Shown: positions 6,641 through 13,388, numbered from the stretch's first letter. The stretch: DNA of 18,216 nucleotides from Casp-actino8 sp044355095 (GCA_044355095.1 JBIKYT010000043.1:1-18216); one strand, 5' to 3'. Numbers and translations: made by a program. The notes: generated from the sequence alone by a model not told the origin.

Positions 6641-8092
6641 ATGGCAACGGAGATCCGCTTCGACCACAAAATGTCTGACGCCGAAGGCCTGATGTGGCGC
6701 CTTGATAAAGACCCTTACCTTTCGTCAACTTTTTCCAACCTTTCACTTCTTGATCAATCACCAGATTTTGAGCGTCTTCGTCGGCGCATGGAACGAGCTT
6801 CCATTGCGATTCCACGTTTGCGACAAAAAGTTCAATCAACCCCAGCCAACCTGACTCCCCCGTTATGGGTCGAAGATCCAGATTTCAATATCGACTATCA
6901 CGTCCGTCGCATTGCTGTTCCCGCACCAGGCACGCTTCAGCAGGCATTAGATATCGCGACGTTGATCACTGCAGATCCGTTTGATCGCACAAGACCTCTT
7001 TGGCAATTCGTTGTGATTGAAGGTTTAGAAAATGGCCAAGCGTTGTTAGTCGAGAAATTACATCACACCATCGCTGACGGCGAAGGCAGTGTGCAGTTAT
7101 CGCTCCAGTTTTTTGACTTTGAACGTGATGCCGCCGAACCCTTACCGCTTGATGCATCGGCTGTCAAAGATGTGTCAGCACAACCCAACATGATGCAGGG
7201 CGACATGTGGCGGGACTTGTTGTCTGGTCCACTTAAATTACCACTCGCATTCGTCAAACAGATTCGTGATCTACTCGCTGACCCAACACAGATTCCCAGT
7301 AATGGATCCGCAACTATAGAAACATTGCGCGGCCTTCTCGGACAGATGACCGATGTTGACCCAGCCAAGTCCCCGCTGTGGACAACCCGGTCATTGAAAC
7401 GACACAGCACCGTCCTTGAAATTCCATTCTTAGAAACTCGCGAGATCGCCCGATCGCTAGGTGGAACCCTCAATACAGTTTTACTTGCCGCCGCGAGCGA
7501 TGCATCAGGTCGATATCACCGCGAACTTGGAACACCTGTTGAACATCTACGAGCGTCAATGGCAATCAGTACTCGTAAAGATTCCGGAGATGGATCACAG
7601 ACCAATGCTTTCTCATTGGCTCGGTTACTTGTTCCCACTGGTGAAATGCCCGTGAAAGATCGTTTCAACCTGGTCCACCAAGCAACACTCGATGCCAGCG
7701 GAGCTTCGGCGTCAAAGGCACTTGACGCAATTTCAGCGCTGTCGTCATCAATGCCCACCGGCATTTTGACTCGTATCGCCCGCCTGCAATCGCAAACCGT
7801 CGACTTCGCCACATCCAATGTCAAAGGGACTCCCCTACCCGTCTACGTCGCAGGTGCAGAAATCATTAACAACTTTCCGCTTGGACCGTTGGGAGGAGTT
7901 GCGTTCAACCTGACACTCATCTCACACGTCGGTCATCTAGATATGGGTCTGCACATGGATTCAGGCGCCATCAAAAATCCGCATCTGCTTCATCAGCATC
8001 TCACTGACTCATTCGCCGAATTACTGCAGATCAAAGCGAAGAAAACATCCGCCCGAAAATCAACAAACCAAAGAACACCGAAAAAGGGGTAA
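6641..8092 (+). CDS. Wax ester synthase / diacylglycerol acyltransferase (WS/DGAT family)
   Basis: The enzyme transfers an acyl group from acyl-CoA to a fatty alcohol or diacylglycerol, making storage wax esters or triacylglycerol at the inner membrane. From the ATG at 6641 it has 483 residues, normal for the family. The active-site motif HHxxxDG is intact (HHTIADG, residues 141-147; catalytic His142). The N-terminus MSDAEGLMWRLDKD is the characteristic opening of the fold. The C-terminal half carries SNVKGTPLP and FNLTLISHVGHLDMGL, matching the WES C-terminal domain (DUF1298). The last ~20 residues are a Lys/Arg/Thr-rich tail. The open frame begins at 6575, but that extension overlaps the lipoprotein gene. 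No Shine-Dalgarno sequence precedes the ATG, and a -10-like TAGCCT ends seven bases upstream, so the mRNA may be leaderless. Confidence 0.93.
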   Translation: MATEIRFDHKMSDAEGLMWRLDKDPYLSSTFSNLSLLDQSPDFERLRRRMERASIAIPRLRQKVQSTPANLTPPLWVEDPDFNIDYHVRRIAVPAPGTLQQALDIATLITADPFDRTRPLWQFVVIEGLENGQALLVEKLHHTIADGEGSVQLSLQFFDFERDAAEPLPLDASAVKDVSAQPNMMQGDMWRDLLSGPLKLPLAFVKQIRDLLADPTQIPSNGSATIETLRGLLGQMTDVDPAKSPLWTTRSLKRHSTVLEIPFLETREIARSLGGTLNTVLLAAASDASGRYHRELGTPVEHLRASMAISTRKDSGDGSQTNAFSLARLLVPTGEMPVKDRFNLVHQATLDASGASASKALDAISALSSSMPTGILTRIARLQSQTVDFATSNVKGTPLPVYVAGAEIINNFPLGPLGGVAFNLTLISHVGHLDMGLHMDSGAIKNPHLLHQHLTDSFAELLQIKAKKTSARKSTNQRTPKKG

Positions 8093-8104
8093 CGGCGAGA
8101 CGAA

Positions 8105-8123
8105 CTGATTCTTAACGAATCAG
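8105..8123. terminator. Possible weak bidirectional hairpin between convergent genes
   Basis: CTGATTC (8105-8111) and GAATCAG (8117-8123) form a perfect 7-bp inverted repeat around a 5-base loop. It lies 12 bases after the stop of the acyltransferase and covers the stop codon of the convergent small gene. The stem is mostly A/T and no T-tract follows, so it would be a weak terminator at best. Confidence 0.35.
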
Positions 8124-8326
8124 CCACGCATTGCGGTCGTCAACAAATTGCGAACGTCGAGCAACATGTCGCTCACTTCGCCAGTTGACACCAGTTCACG
8201 CTTCACGAGATCGGACAGCGCCGAATCGATGATTGAAAGAGCCTCGTTAATGACATCGGCCGAAACGACTTTGATATCACTGATTTCAAGATCGGTCATC
8301 ACGTCGGCTACCTGTGCATTAGTCAT
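8120..8326 (-). CDS. Small protein of unknown function (68 aa)
   Basis: I do not recognise this protein. The gene is supported by an excellent Shine-Dalgarno AGAGGAG (8339 down to 8333) six bases before the ATG. It also fills an otherwise empty gap between convergent and divergent neighbours. The 68 residues are acidic and amphipathic, with no transmembrane segment, cysteine or zinc motif. The region from about residue 24 to the end (VINEALSIIDSALSDLVKRE, then VSDMLLDVRNLLTTAM) reads as two helices with regular hydrophobic spacing, suggesting a small helical hairpin or a dimerising protein. It diverges from the SDR at 8499 across 172 bases. A frame on the opposite strand (8148-8354) lacks ribosome-binding support and is probably its shadow. 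Confidence 0.62.
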   Translation of the reverse strand: MTNAQVADVMTDLEISDIKVVSADVINEALSIIDSALSDLVKRELVSTGEVSDMLLDVRNLLTTAMRG

Positions 8327-8332
8327 TGATGG

Positions 8333-8339
8333 CTCCTCT
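8333..8339 (-). promoter_or_regulatory. Shine-Dalgarno AGAGGAG of the 68-aa gene
   Basis: Read on the minus strand, AGAGGAG is followed by six bases and then ATG. It is the strongest ribosome-binding site in the window and the main reason to treat this short frame as a real gene. Confidence 0.7.
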
Positions 8340-8486
8340 AGTCACGGTTCTTGAAAACATTGTCCGGCTCGAACAACTCGCTACTGAGAAAGTAACGCAT
8401 AGAACGGGCTGATATGTGCATCGTATCTCGGTCTTTTTTCTTGGCATGGTCAGCCCAAGGCGTCGTCGGGCACAGCACCCAGCCCC

Positions 8487-8492
8487 TACGAT
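8487..8492 (+). promoter_or_regulatory. Putative -10 element (TACGAT), leaderless start of SDR
   Basis: TACGAT ends six bases before the ATG at 8499, so transcription would begin at about the A of the start codon. No usable Shine-Dalgarno sequence is present. No clear -35 is visible. The rest of the 8340-8486 gap holds no other signal I can support. Confidence 0.4.
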
Positions 8493-8498
8493 CGGGAT

Positions 8499-9326
8499 AT
8501 GGAATTACATGGAGCCGGAACGGTCATCACGGGTGCATCAGGTGGCATCGGCGAAGCCCTAGCCCGCCGCTTTCACCATCTTGGTGCGTGGGTCGTTGTT
8601 TCCGACATCGCCGAAGCGGGGATCACAGCACTGGCCGCAGAACTCAACGCAAAAAGGCCACATTCGGCGCTTGCCGTCGTTGCTGATGTCGCCACGGAAT
8701 CTGGCAACCAGCAACTAGTGGCGACCGCCCGCCAATTCTTGTCAAACAACGGTGGCAACGGAATTGATTTGTTCTTTGCCAACGCAGGCGTTGGCAACGG
8801 CACGCTCATTGAAACAACTTCAGAATCCGATTGGAACTTGGCTTTCAATGTCAATGTTCACGCCCATCGTTGGGCGATGAAGTATCTCATCGACGATTGG
8901 GTGACCGCAGGTCGCGGATATTTCTGTTCAACCGCATCAGCCGCTGGTCTCTTGAGCCAAATTGGATCTATGCCGTATTCAATGACTAAGAGTGCAGCTG
9001 TGGCTTTTGCCGAATCACTGGCAATCACTTACGGTGATCGCGGCATTCGCGTGAGTTGTTTGTGTCCCCAAGGCGTCAACACCAACATGTTGCGCCAAGG
9101 CGATACGCCTGGAGCCGGAATCGCCAGCGATGTTGTGCGTTCAGCGGGCGTTGTTCTTGAACCTGACGAAGTAGCAATTGTTGTGTCCGACGCAATTGAA
9201 CAAGAAAAGTTTTTGATTCTTCCGCACCCCCAAGTTGCCGAGTTCGAACAGCGCAAAGCCGCCGACCGTGATCGTTGGTTGTCTGGAATGCGCAAACTTC
9301 AGGCTCGGGTTTTTGGAAACGGCTAG
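8499..9326 (+). CDS. Short-chain dehydrogenase/reductase (classical SDR)
   Basis: This is a 275-residue NAD(P)-dependent oxidoreductase. The cofactor loop TGASGGIG is at residues 11-18. An acidic residue in VVVSDIAEA (Asp36) after the second beta strand favours NAD(H) over NADP(H). NAG is at 95-97, and the catalytic residues are Ser147, Tyr160 and Lys164 (YSMTK). SCLCPQGVNTNM follows as the usual segment after the active site. The last ~30 residues are charged (EQRKAADRDRW). The substrate cannot be read from the sequence. Similar enzymes accompany acyl-CoA and steroid catabolism genes, and the next genes follow after 2 and 17 bases, so it starts an operon of three. It is quite different from the SDR at 1679 and is not a recent duplicate. 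Confidence 0.9.
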   Translation: MELHGAGTVITGASGGIGEALARRFHHLGAWVVVSDIAEAGITALAAELNAKRPHSALAVVADVATESGNQQLVATARQFLSNNGGNGIDLFFANAGVGNGTLIETTSESDWNLAFNVNVHAHRWAMKYLIDDWVTAGRGYFCSTASAAGLLSQIGSMPYSMTKSAAVAFAESLAITYGDRGIRVSCLCPQGVNTNMLRQGDTPGAGIASDVVRSAGVVLEPDEVAIVVSDAIEQEKFLILPHPQVAEFEQRKAADRDRWLSGMRKLQARVFGNG

Positions 9327-9328
9327 TA

Positions 9329-9658
9329 GTGACACCTAAGGCCACTGCTTCGCGCTCGGCATCGGCCAAGGCTGCCGCCGAAAAGTCGTCGGTTGATCAG
9401 GCTGCGGTCCTGCACAGCATCGGGTTGACTGCAGGCGAAGAAGTGCGCTTTCGGCGAGCCGGCCGAGGCCGTTGGCAATCGGGGCGAATCGCCTATGTCG
9501 AACGGGACGGCAGCATTACGGTGCATGACGCCCATGGAGCGGCCCGTTCATTGCGCCCCGAGCACCTCGAGGTCAAACGGCCGGGCAAGCGCAAGAAACT
9601 CACTTGGCAGGCTGTCACCGATGTGGCGGTCACCTGGGAGCAATTGACGCTGTTCTGA
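9329..9658 (+). CDS. Small basic protein with SH3/Tudor-like core and C-terminal QLTLF clamp-binding-like motif
   Basis: I do not recognise a named family. From the GTG at 9329, two bases after the SDR stop, the protein has 109 residues. The frame is also open upstream to 9275 inside the SDR gene, but that start would overlap by 52 bases. Residues 1-25 are Ala/Ser/Lys-rich and probably disordered. Residues 31-83 (GLTAGEEVRFRRAGRGRWQS, then IAYVERDGSITVHD) alternate short beta strands as in small barrel domains of the KOW/SH3/Tudor type. Residues 84-90 are strongly basic (RPGKRKK). The protein ends exactly with WEQLTLF, where QLTLF (105-109) matches the QL[S/D]LF consensus by which many DNA polymerases and repair proteins bind the bacterial sliding clamp. 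A role in replication or repair is therefore inferred, not shown. Confidence 0.72.
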   Translation: MTPKATASRSASAKAAAEKSSVDQAAVLHSIGLTAGEEVRFRRAGRGRWQSGRIAYVERDGSITVHDAHGAARSLRPEHLEVKRPGKRKKLTWQAVTDVAVTWEQLTLF

Positions 9659-9675
9659 ACGGCTACGGTGGGCTC

Positions 9676-10701
9676 ATGGGCGTACGACTTGATCCTTCCG
9701 ACGAATACATGCACGAACTCGGTCCCGAATCGAACTTCAACGAAAGCATGTACATCAACTGTTTTGATCCGGTGAACAAAGTTGGTGGCTGGTTCCGTAT
9801 GGGCAACCGTGCCAATGAGGGCATCGCCGAAATGACGGTGTGCATCTATTTGCCCGATGGCTCGGTGGCCTTCATGTTCAAACGACCCGCGATTGAAAAC
9901 AACAATCAACTTGATGCGGGTGGTCTCACCTGGACCATGGTGAAACCGTTTGAAGAACTCAAAATTGATTTCGCGGGGAAGGTTGTCGTTCTTGCAGAAC
10001 CCGAGCAGATGGTTGATCCCAAGACTGCATTCAAGAACAACCCGTATTCAGAATGCGAAGCGCACATCACGTTCACTGGCCAGGGTCGCTCAAGCATGTT
10101 TGGTGGCGAACCCGACACACCGCATGAAACTCCAGGTGAAGAATTTGCCAAGGGCCACTACGAGCAGTTGATTCAGGCTCACGGAACCATTCGCGTTGGC
10201 GATCAAGAATGGGAAATCAACGGCTTCGGCTTACGTGACCACTCATGGGGCCCGCGTTACTGGCAAGCACCGTGGTACTACCGCTGGCTCACTGCCAACT
10301 TTGACGAGAACCTCGGCTTCATGCTGTCACGAGTTGCCAAAAAAGAAGGCCCCGGAACCCGCGGTGGATTCGTCTGGGAAAACGGTCAGATGCACTATTG
10401 CGATCACGCCGAAATTTCCACCGTTTTCCGGGGTGAAGATACCTATCACGACAAGATTGAAGCAGTACTCAAGTCAAGTCGGAGCGATCGTGAATGGCGA
10501 TTCACCGGCGACGTGATGAGTTTGATCCCGTTACGTAATCGCCGTCAGACTCCCGATGGTGAATGGTTGACCACGCGCATCAGCGAAGGCATGACCCAGT
10601 GGACGATGCTGAGTGACGAACACAAGGGCAAAGTCGGATACGGCCTGTCTGAGTACTTGGACCAGATCATCGACAACACTCCTGTCGGTACCGCCGAATA
10701 A
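9676..10701 (+). CDS. Uncharacterised protein, AttH/CrtC-like (DUF7064/7065-type) with RDHSWG motif
   Basis: This 341-residue soluble protein starts at the ATG at 9676, with GGTGGG three bases upstream. The open frame begins at 9604, but that extension overlaps the preceding gene. The most conserved-looking stretch is INGFGLRDHSWGPRYWQAPW (residues 181-200). The G.RDHSWG.R.W pattern is typical of the lipocalin-like AttH / hydroxyneurosporene-hydratase (CrtC) superfamily and of related actinobacterial proteins of unknown function. The N-terminal half is beta-rich, with paired aromatic and glycine positions (GGWFRMGNRANEG), and fits such a double-barrel fold. No signal peptide is seen. Family placement is from memory of motif style, so moderate. 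Downstream of an SDR it may act on a lipid or isoprenoid. Its stop lies two bases before the left 45-bp palindromic repeat. Confidence 0.72.
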   Translation: MGVRLDPSDEYMHELGPESNFNESMYINCFDPVNKVGGWFRMGNRANEGIAEMTVCIYLPDGSVAFMFKRPAIENNNQLDAGGLTWTMVKPFEELKIDFAGKVVVLAEPEQMVDPKTAFKNNPYSECEAHITFTGQGRSSMFGGEPDTPHETPGEEFAKGHYEQLIQAHGTIRVGDQEWEINGFGLRDHSWGPRYWQAPWYYRWLTANFDENLGFMLSRVAKKEGPGTRGGFVWENGQMHYCDHAEISTVFRGEDTYHDKIEAVLKSSRSDREWRFTGDVMSLIPLRNRRQTPDGEWLTTRISEGMTQWTMLSDEHKGKVGYGLSEYLDQIIDNTPVGTAE

Positions 10702-10703
10702 TT

Positions 10704-10748
10704 CATTGGGCGCGAAAACCTGCCATTTCAGGCACTTTTGACGCCCAT
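10704..10748. repeat. Left 45-bp imperfect palindromic repeat flanking the AbiEi/DUF559 gene
   Basis: It begins with CATTGGGCGCGAAAAC (10704-10719) and ends with TTTGACGCCCAT (10737-10748). Both segments recur exactly, inverted, at 11740-11755 and 11711-11722. Internally TGGGCG pairs with CGCCCA, AAA with TTT, and TGCC with GGCA around a six-base loop ATTTCA, with two mismatches in the middle. It starts two bases after the stop of the + strand gene and contains the stop codon of the - strand gene (10728-10730). It could act as a terminator for the + gene, but no T-run follows. Confidence 0.8.
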
Positions 10749-11675
10749 GAAAATTTCTGCAGCCCTAATGACTGCGGCCAAATCCAACATCACACCGTCA
10801 AGTCCAACGCGCACATCATCTTCAGTAATTCGTAGAGTTTGCCAGCTCAGAGTTGCAACCTTTCGGTCTCGTTGTTTGTCCTTGCGGGACTCCTCACTCC
10901 CGACGTGCCAAAAGGAATGGTCAACTTCCAGTGCGACGCGAATATGCGGCCAGGCAAAATCAAAACGCACGATATGACCGTCCTCGAATAAAAGCTCATA
11001 TTGCACCACCGGCATCGGCAAACCCGCACGCCTAATTGCAGCAAGAACCCGCACCTCGAGATCGGATTGAAGGGCCGAAGTCCAGTCGCTGCGTGCCATC
11101 AATGCAGATCGAATTTCCCGTGAACCCGGTCGGCGCCGATGGAACAGACGTAATGTCACCTCACTCATTGCATCCATATTGACTAATTTGCGATCAAGTG
11201 CATTCTCTAATGCTGATACAACTCTTCTGTGTCCGATAACTCCGCCAACGTCGAAGAGAGTACGCGCTACAGAAGTAACTCGCATGCCATTGCCCAAAGG
11301 GACAATGTCTTCTGGATCGATCTTTCGACATCGATGTACAACCAGACCAGGTAAGTCCGGGCTAGACCCATGGGGAACGAGTAGATGAACCCGATCATCA
11401 AACATTTTGCGGAGTCCATGTATTTGTCCAGCCGTTGTGAAAGCCAATGCTGCAGCTGAATTTCTCAGACATCCTGCAACCATCAATTGCTCTCGACCCA
11501 TCGGCCAAGATGGTGATCGAAAGACACCAGGCAAGACAGTTTGTAACGCCCCTTCGGATGCCATTCGCCGAATCGTTCGCTCTGAGCAACCCTTCTCAAT
11601 AAGTTGTCGGGCCGAAATCATCCCAAATTGCTGTGAAAAAAGATGATTCATATCCGCTTTCCAAATGTTCGCCAT
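10728..11675 (-). CDS. AbiEi-type winged-helix domain fused to DUF559/Vsr-like nuclease domain
   Basis: This is a 315-residue protein. Residues ~12-55 (ISARQLIEKGCSERTIRRMA then LPGVFR) form the winged-helix domain found in AbiEi-type antitoxins. The middle (~60-165) contains HRCRKIDPEDI, then VTSVARTLFDV, as in AbiEi proteins. The C-terminal domain (~200-300) has Glu207, then FDFAWPHIRVALEVD with Asp239, Glu250 and Asp252, then a QRDRKVATLSW segment and LRITEDDV. This is the pattern of DUF559, a PD-(D/E)XK fold related to Vsr endonuclease. The two-domain architecture is common in actinobacteria, usually without an AbiEii toxin, and none is present here. An ATG at 11651 (residue 9) is an alternative start; neither has a well-spaced Shine-Dalgarno sequence. 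The gene lies between convergent housekeeping-like genes, flanked by inverted 45-bp palindromes, and its last six codons lie inside the left repeat. Confidence 0.85.
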   Translation of the reverse strand: MANIWKADMNHLFSQQFGMISARQLIEKGCSERTIRRMASEGALQTVLPGVFRSPSWPMGREQLMVAGCLRNSAAALAFTTAGQIHGLRKMFDDRVHLLVPHGSSPDLPGLVVHRCRKIDPEDIVPLGNGMRVTSVARTLFDVGGVIGHRRVVSALENALDRKLVNMDAMSEVTLRLFHRRRPGSREIRSALMARSDWTSALQSDLEVRVLAAIRRAGLPMPVVQYELLFEDGHIVRFDFAWPHIRVALEVDHSFWHVGSEESRKDKQRDRKVATLSWQTLRITEDDVRVGLDGVMLDLAAVIRAAEIFMGVKSA

Positions 11676-11677
11676 AC

Positions 11678-11688
11678 CTCACTGTGAG
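11678..11688. promoter_or_regulatory. 11-bp perfect palindrome abutting the AbiEi/DUF559 start
   Basis: CTCACTGTGAG is a perfect palindrome with one central base, ending two bases upstream of the ATG at 11675. A winged-helix protein often binds its own promoter, so this may be an autoregulatory operator. The position is suggestive only. Confidence 0.35.
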
Positions 11689-11710
11689 CGTCGGTTCAGA
11701 ATCTGCGGAG

Positions 11711-11755
11711 ATGGGCGTCAAACATGCCAGATATGACATGTTTTCGCGCCCAATG
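11711..11755. repeat. Right 45-bp imperfect palindromic repeat, inverted copy of 10704-10748
   Basis: It starts with ATGGGCGTCAAA (11711-11722) and ends with GTTTTCGCGCCCAATG (11740-11755), exact reverse complements of the two ends of the left copy. The 17-base centre matches at 11 positions, so 39 of 45 agree overall. Read on the minus strand, the inner stem AAACATGTC pairs fully with GGCATGTTT (one G-T wobble) around ATATCT. The outer stem TGGGCG/CGCCCA is separated from it by facing GA dinucleotides and one bulged C. It lies seven bases past the stop of the phosphosugar mutase in that gene's direction. Confidence 0.8.
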
Positions 11756-11762
11756 GGATGGG

Positions 11763-13379
11763 TTAGGGGGTGAGGGCGGCCAAGAGTTGTTGGAGTTCAC
11801 CCTCGGCCATATCAACGGCCTCGCCGTACAACTTCACCTTGGGCTCAGTTCCACTCGGCCGAATCTGCAAACGCACTCCCCGACCGCCCACTTCATCAAG
11901 CCACAACCGCAACAAATTCGCCTCGGGAAAATCTTCAACTCCGACTACTTGTCGCCCACCAATCATCACTGGAGGATTCGCACGCAATTCTTCAACAACC
12001 GCCGCACCATCACTCGGACTCATCTTGATACTGAGTTCGGCAGTCACATGCTGTCCATATTCAGCAGCAATCTGATCCAGTCGCTGCTGAACCGTCACCC
12101 CATCGTGCACCGCCAAGGCCGCAATCTCAGTCATCACCAACGCCGCCGAAATTCCATCTTTGTCAAGCGGCTGATCGGCAACCAAATATCCAAGCGCTTG
12201 TTCATAAGCGAAAACCAAACGCTTATCCGAACGTTTCATTGCCGCATCCGCAATCCATTTGAATCCCGTAAAAGTCTCTTCAAAGGCCACGCCATGTTTG
12301 TGCGCCATTTTGCCTAATAACGACGACGACACCAGGGTCGTCACGACCAAACGATCATCACCATGCGTGTGACGCAAAATGTGATCACCAAGCAACCAAC
12401 CGATTTCATCCCCGCGCAACAACCGCCATTCGCCTGACGAATCTCCCGTTATCGGTATCACCACGCCCAGTCGATCGGCATCGGGGTCATTGGCCAAAGC
12501 AATCGCCGCACCACTTTGGCGGGCGAGATCGATCACCAAGTCCATCGCACCTGGTTCTTCAGGATTCGGAAATGACACTGTCGGAAATGAACCGTCGGGC
12601 TCTTGCTGCGAAGCAACCACAACCGGTTGATCAAACCCGGCCGATGCAAAGGCTCGAAGTGCCGTATCTCCACCAACACCATGCATCGCTGTATAGGCGA
12701 CCTTGATTCTCGGTACATCCCGACACAACCGCACCGACGGCAACCACTTGATGTATTCGTCGATGCATTCATTACCAAGAATCTGAATGAGAGGTGAAAC
12801 TTCAGATGCAAGTTCAATACTTGTCGCATCAAAACTTTCAATCGCATCGGAGATCATCTCGTCATGTGGCGGCACAATCTGCGCACCCGAACCGAGATAC
12901 ACCTTGTATCCATTGTCCTGAGGAGGATTATGACTCGCCGTCACCATCACTCCCGCAGCAACACCTAAACGTGAGATATTCCACGCTAGGACTGGGGTCG
13001 GAAATACGCTCGGAAGCAACAGCGCTTTCATTCCCCGCGCCGCGGCTACTCGTGCTGTATCAAGCGCAAAAACATCGCTCTTACGACGCGCATCAAAACC
13101 AATCAGAATTCCCGCTTCGGCCGCACCTTCGACGGTTCGCAACAAGTAATCAACGAGCCCAGCAGCTGCTTGTTGAACCACTAACCGATTCATTCGCATT
13201 GGGCCGGCCCCAACTTGTGCACGTAAACCTGCAGTACCAAATAGCAAACGTCCGCTAAATCGTTCTTCTAGTTCTTCATTCGAACCATCAATGAGCTGCT
13301 GCAACTCAACACGAATATCTTCATCAGGCTCGGCCTCTAACCACTTTTTTGCGATGTCAAGACGTGAGCCACCACTCAT
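11763..13379 (-). CDS. Phosphosugar mutase (alpha-D-phosphohexomutase superfamily, PGM2/phosphopentomutase-like)
   Basis: This 538-residue enzyme interconverts 1- and 6- (or 5-) phosphosugars through a phosphoserine. The phosphoserine loop TASHNP is at 147-152 (Ser149), the magnesium loop DPDADR at 298-303, the sugar loop YEQALGY at 392-398, and the C-terminal phosphate-binding RPSGTEPK at 507-514. The sugar loop differs from the GEESGH form of ordinary phosphoglucomutase/phosphomannomutase. Together with the following LDKDGISAA it resembles the PGM2 branch, which includes phosphopentomutases and glucose-1,6-bisphosphate synthases. The ATG has AAGGA seven bases upstream. Only nine bases separate it from the upstream kinase stop, so the two form an operon. 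Assignment to the superfamily is certain; substrate is inferred. Confidence 0.94.
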   Translation of the reverse strand: MSGGSRLDIAKKWLEAEPDEDIRVELQQLIDGSNEELEERFSGRLLFGTAGLRAQVGAGPMRMNRLVVQQAAAGLVDYLLRTVEGAAEAGILIGFDARRKSDVFALDTARVAAARGMKALLLPSVFPTPVLAWNISRLGVAAGVMVTASHNPPQDNGYKVYLGSGAQIVPPHDEMISDAIESFDATSIELASEVSPLIQILGNECIDEYIKWLPSVRLCRDVPRIKVAYTAMHGVGGDTALRAFASAGFDQPVVVASQQEPDGSFPTVSFPNPEEPGAMDLVIDLARQSGAAIALANDPDADRLGVVIPITGDSSGEWRLLRGDEIGWLLGDHILRHTHGDDRLVVTTLVSSSLLGKMAHKHGVAFEETFTGFKWIADAAMKRSDKRLVFAYEQALGYLVADQPLDKDGISAALVMTEIAALAVHDGVTVQQRLDQIAAEYGQHVTAELSIKMSPSDGAAVVEELRANPPVMIGGRQVVGVEDFPEANLLRLWLDEVGGRGVRLQIRPSGTEPKVKLYGEAVDMAEGELQQLLAALTP

Positions 13380-13388
13380 GATGTGTCC

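Noticed and set aside
6615..6839. 75-residue N-terminal extension of the metalloprotease frame
   Set aside because: It overlaps the start of the divergent acyltransferase and lacks any signal peptide. The ATG at 6614 gives a textbook lipoprotein leader.
9536..9545. TGACGCCCAT, matching the end of the 45-bp repeat
   Set aside because: Only ten bases match, inside a coding region, with no hairpin partner or remaining repeat sequence. Chance is the best explanation.
10704..11755. Integron attC-type sites or an insertion sequence
   Set aside because: The repeats lack the GTTRRRY/RYYYAAC core of attC. No transposase or integrase is encoded between them, and no target-site duplication is visible outside them.
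11724..12317. 197-codon + strand open frame
   Set aside because: It lies antisense to the phosphosugar mutase, whose motifs are all intact. Its composition is that of a shadow frame and it starts inside the palindromic repeat.
12794..13258. 154-codon + strand open frame
   Set aside because: It is antisense to the same mutase, with no recognisable domain or ribosome-binding site.
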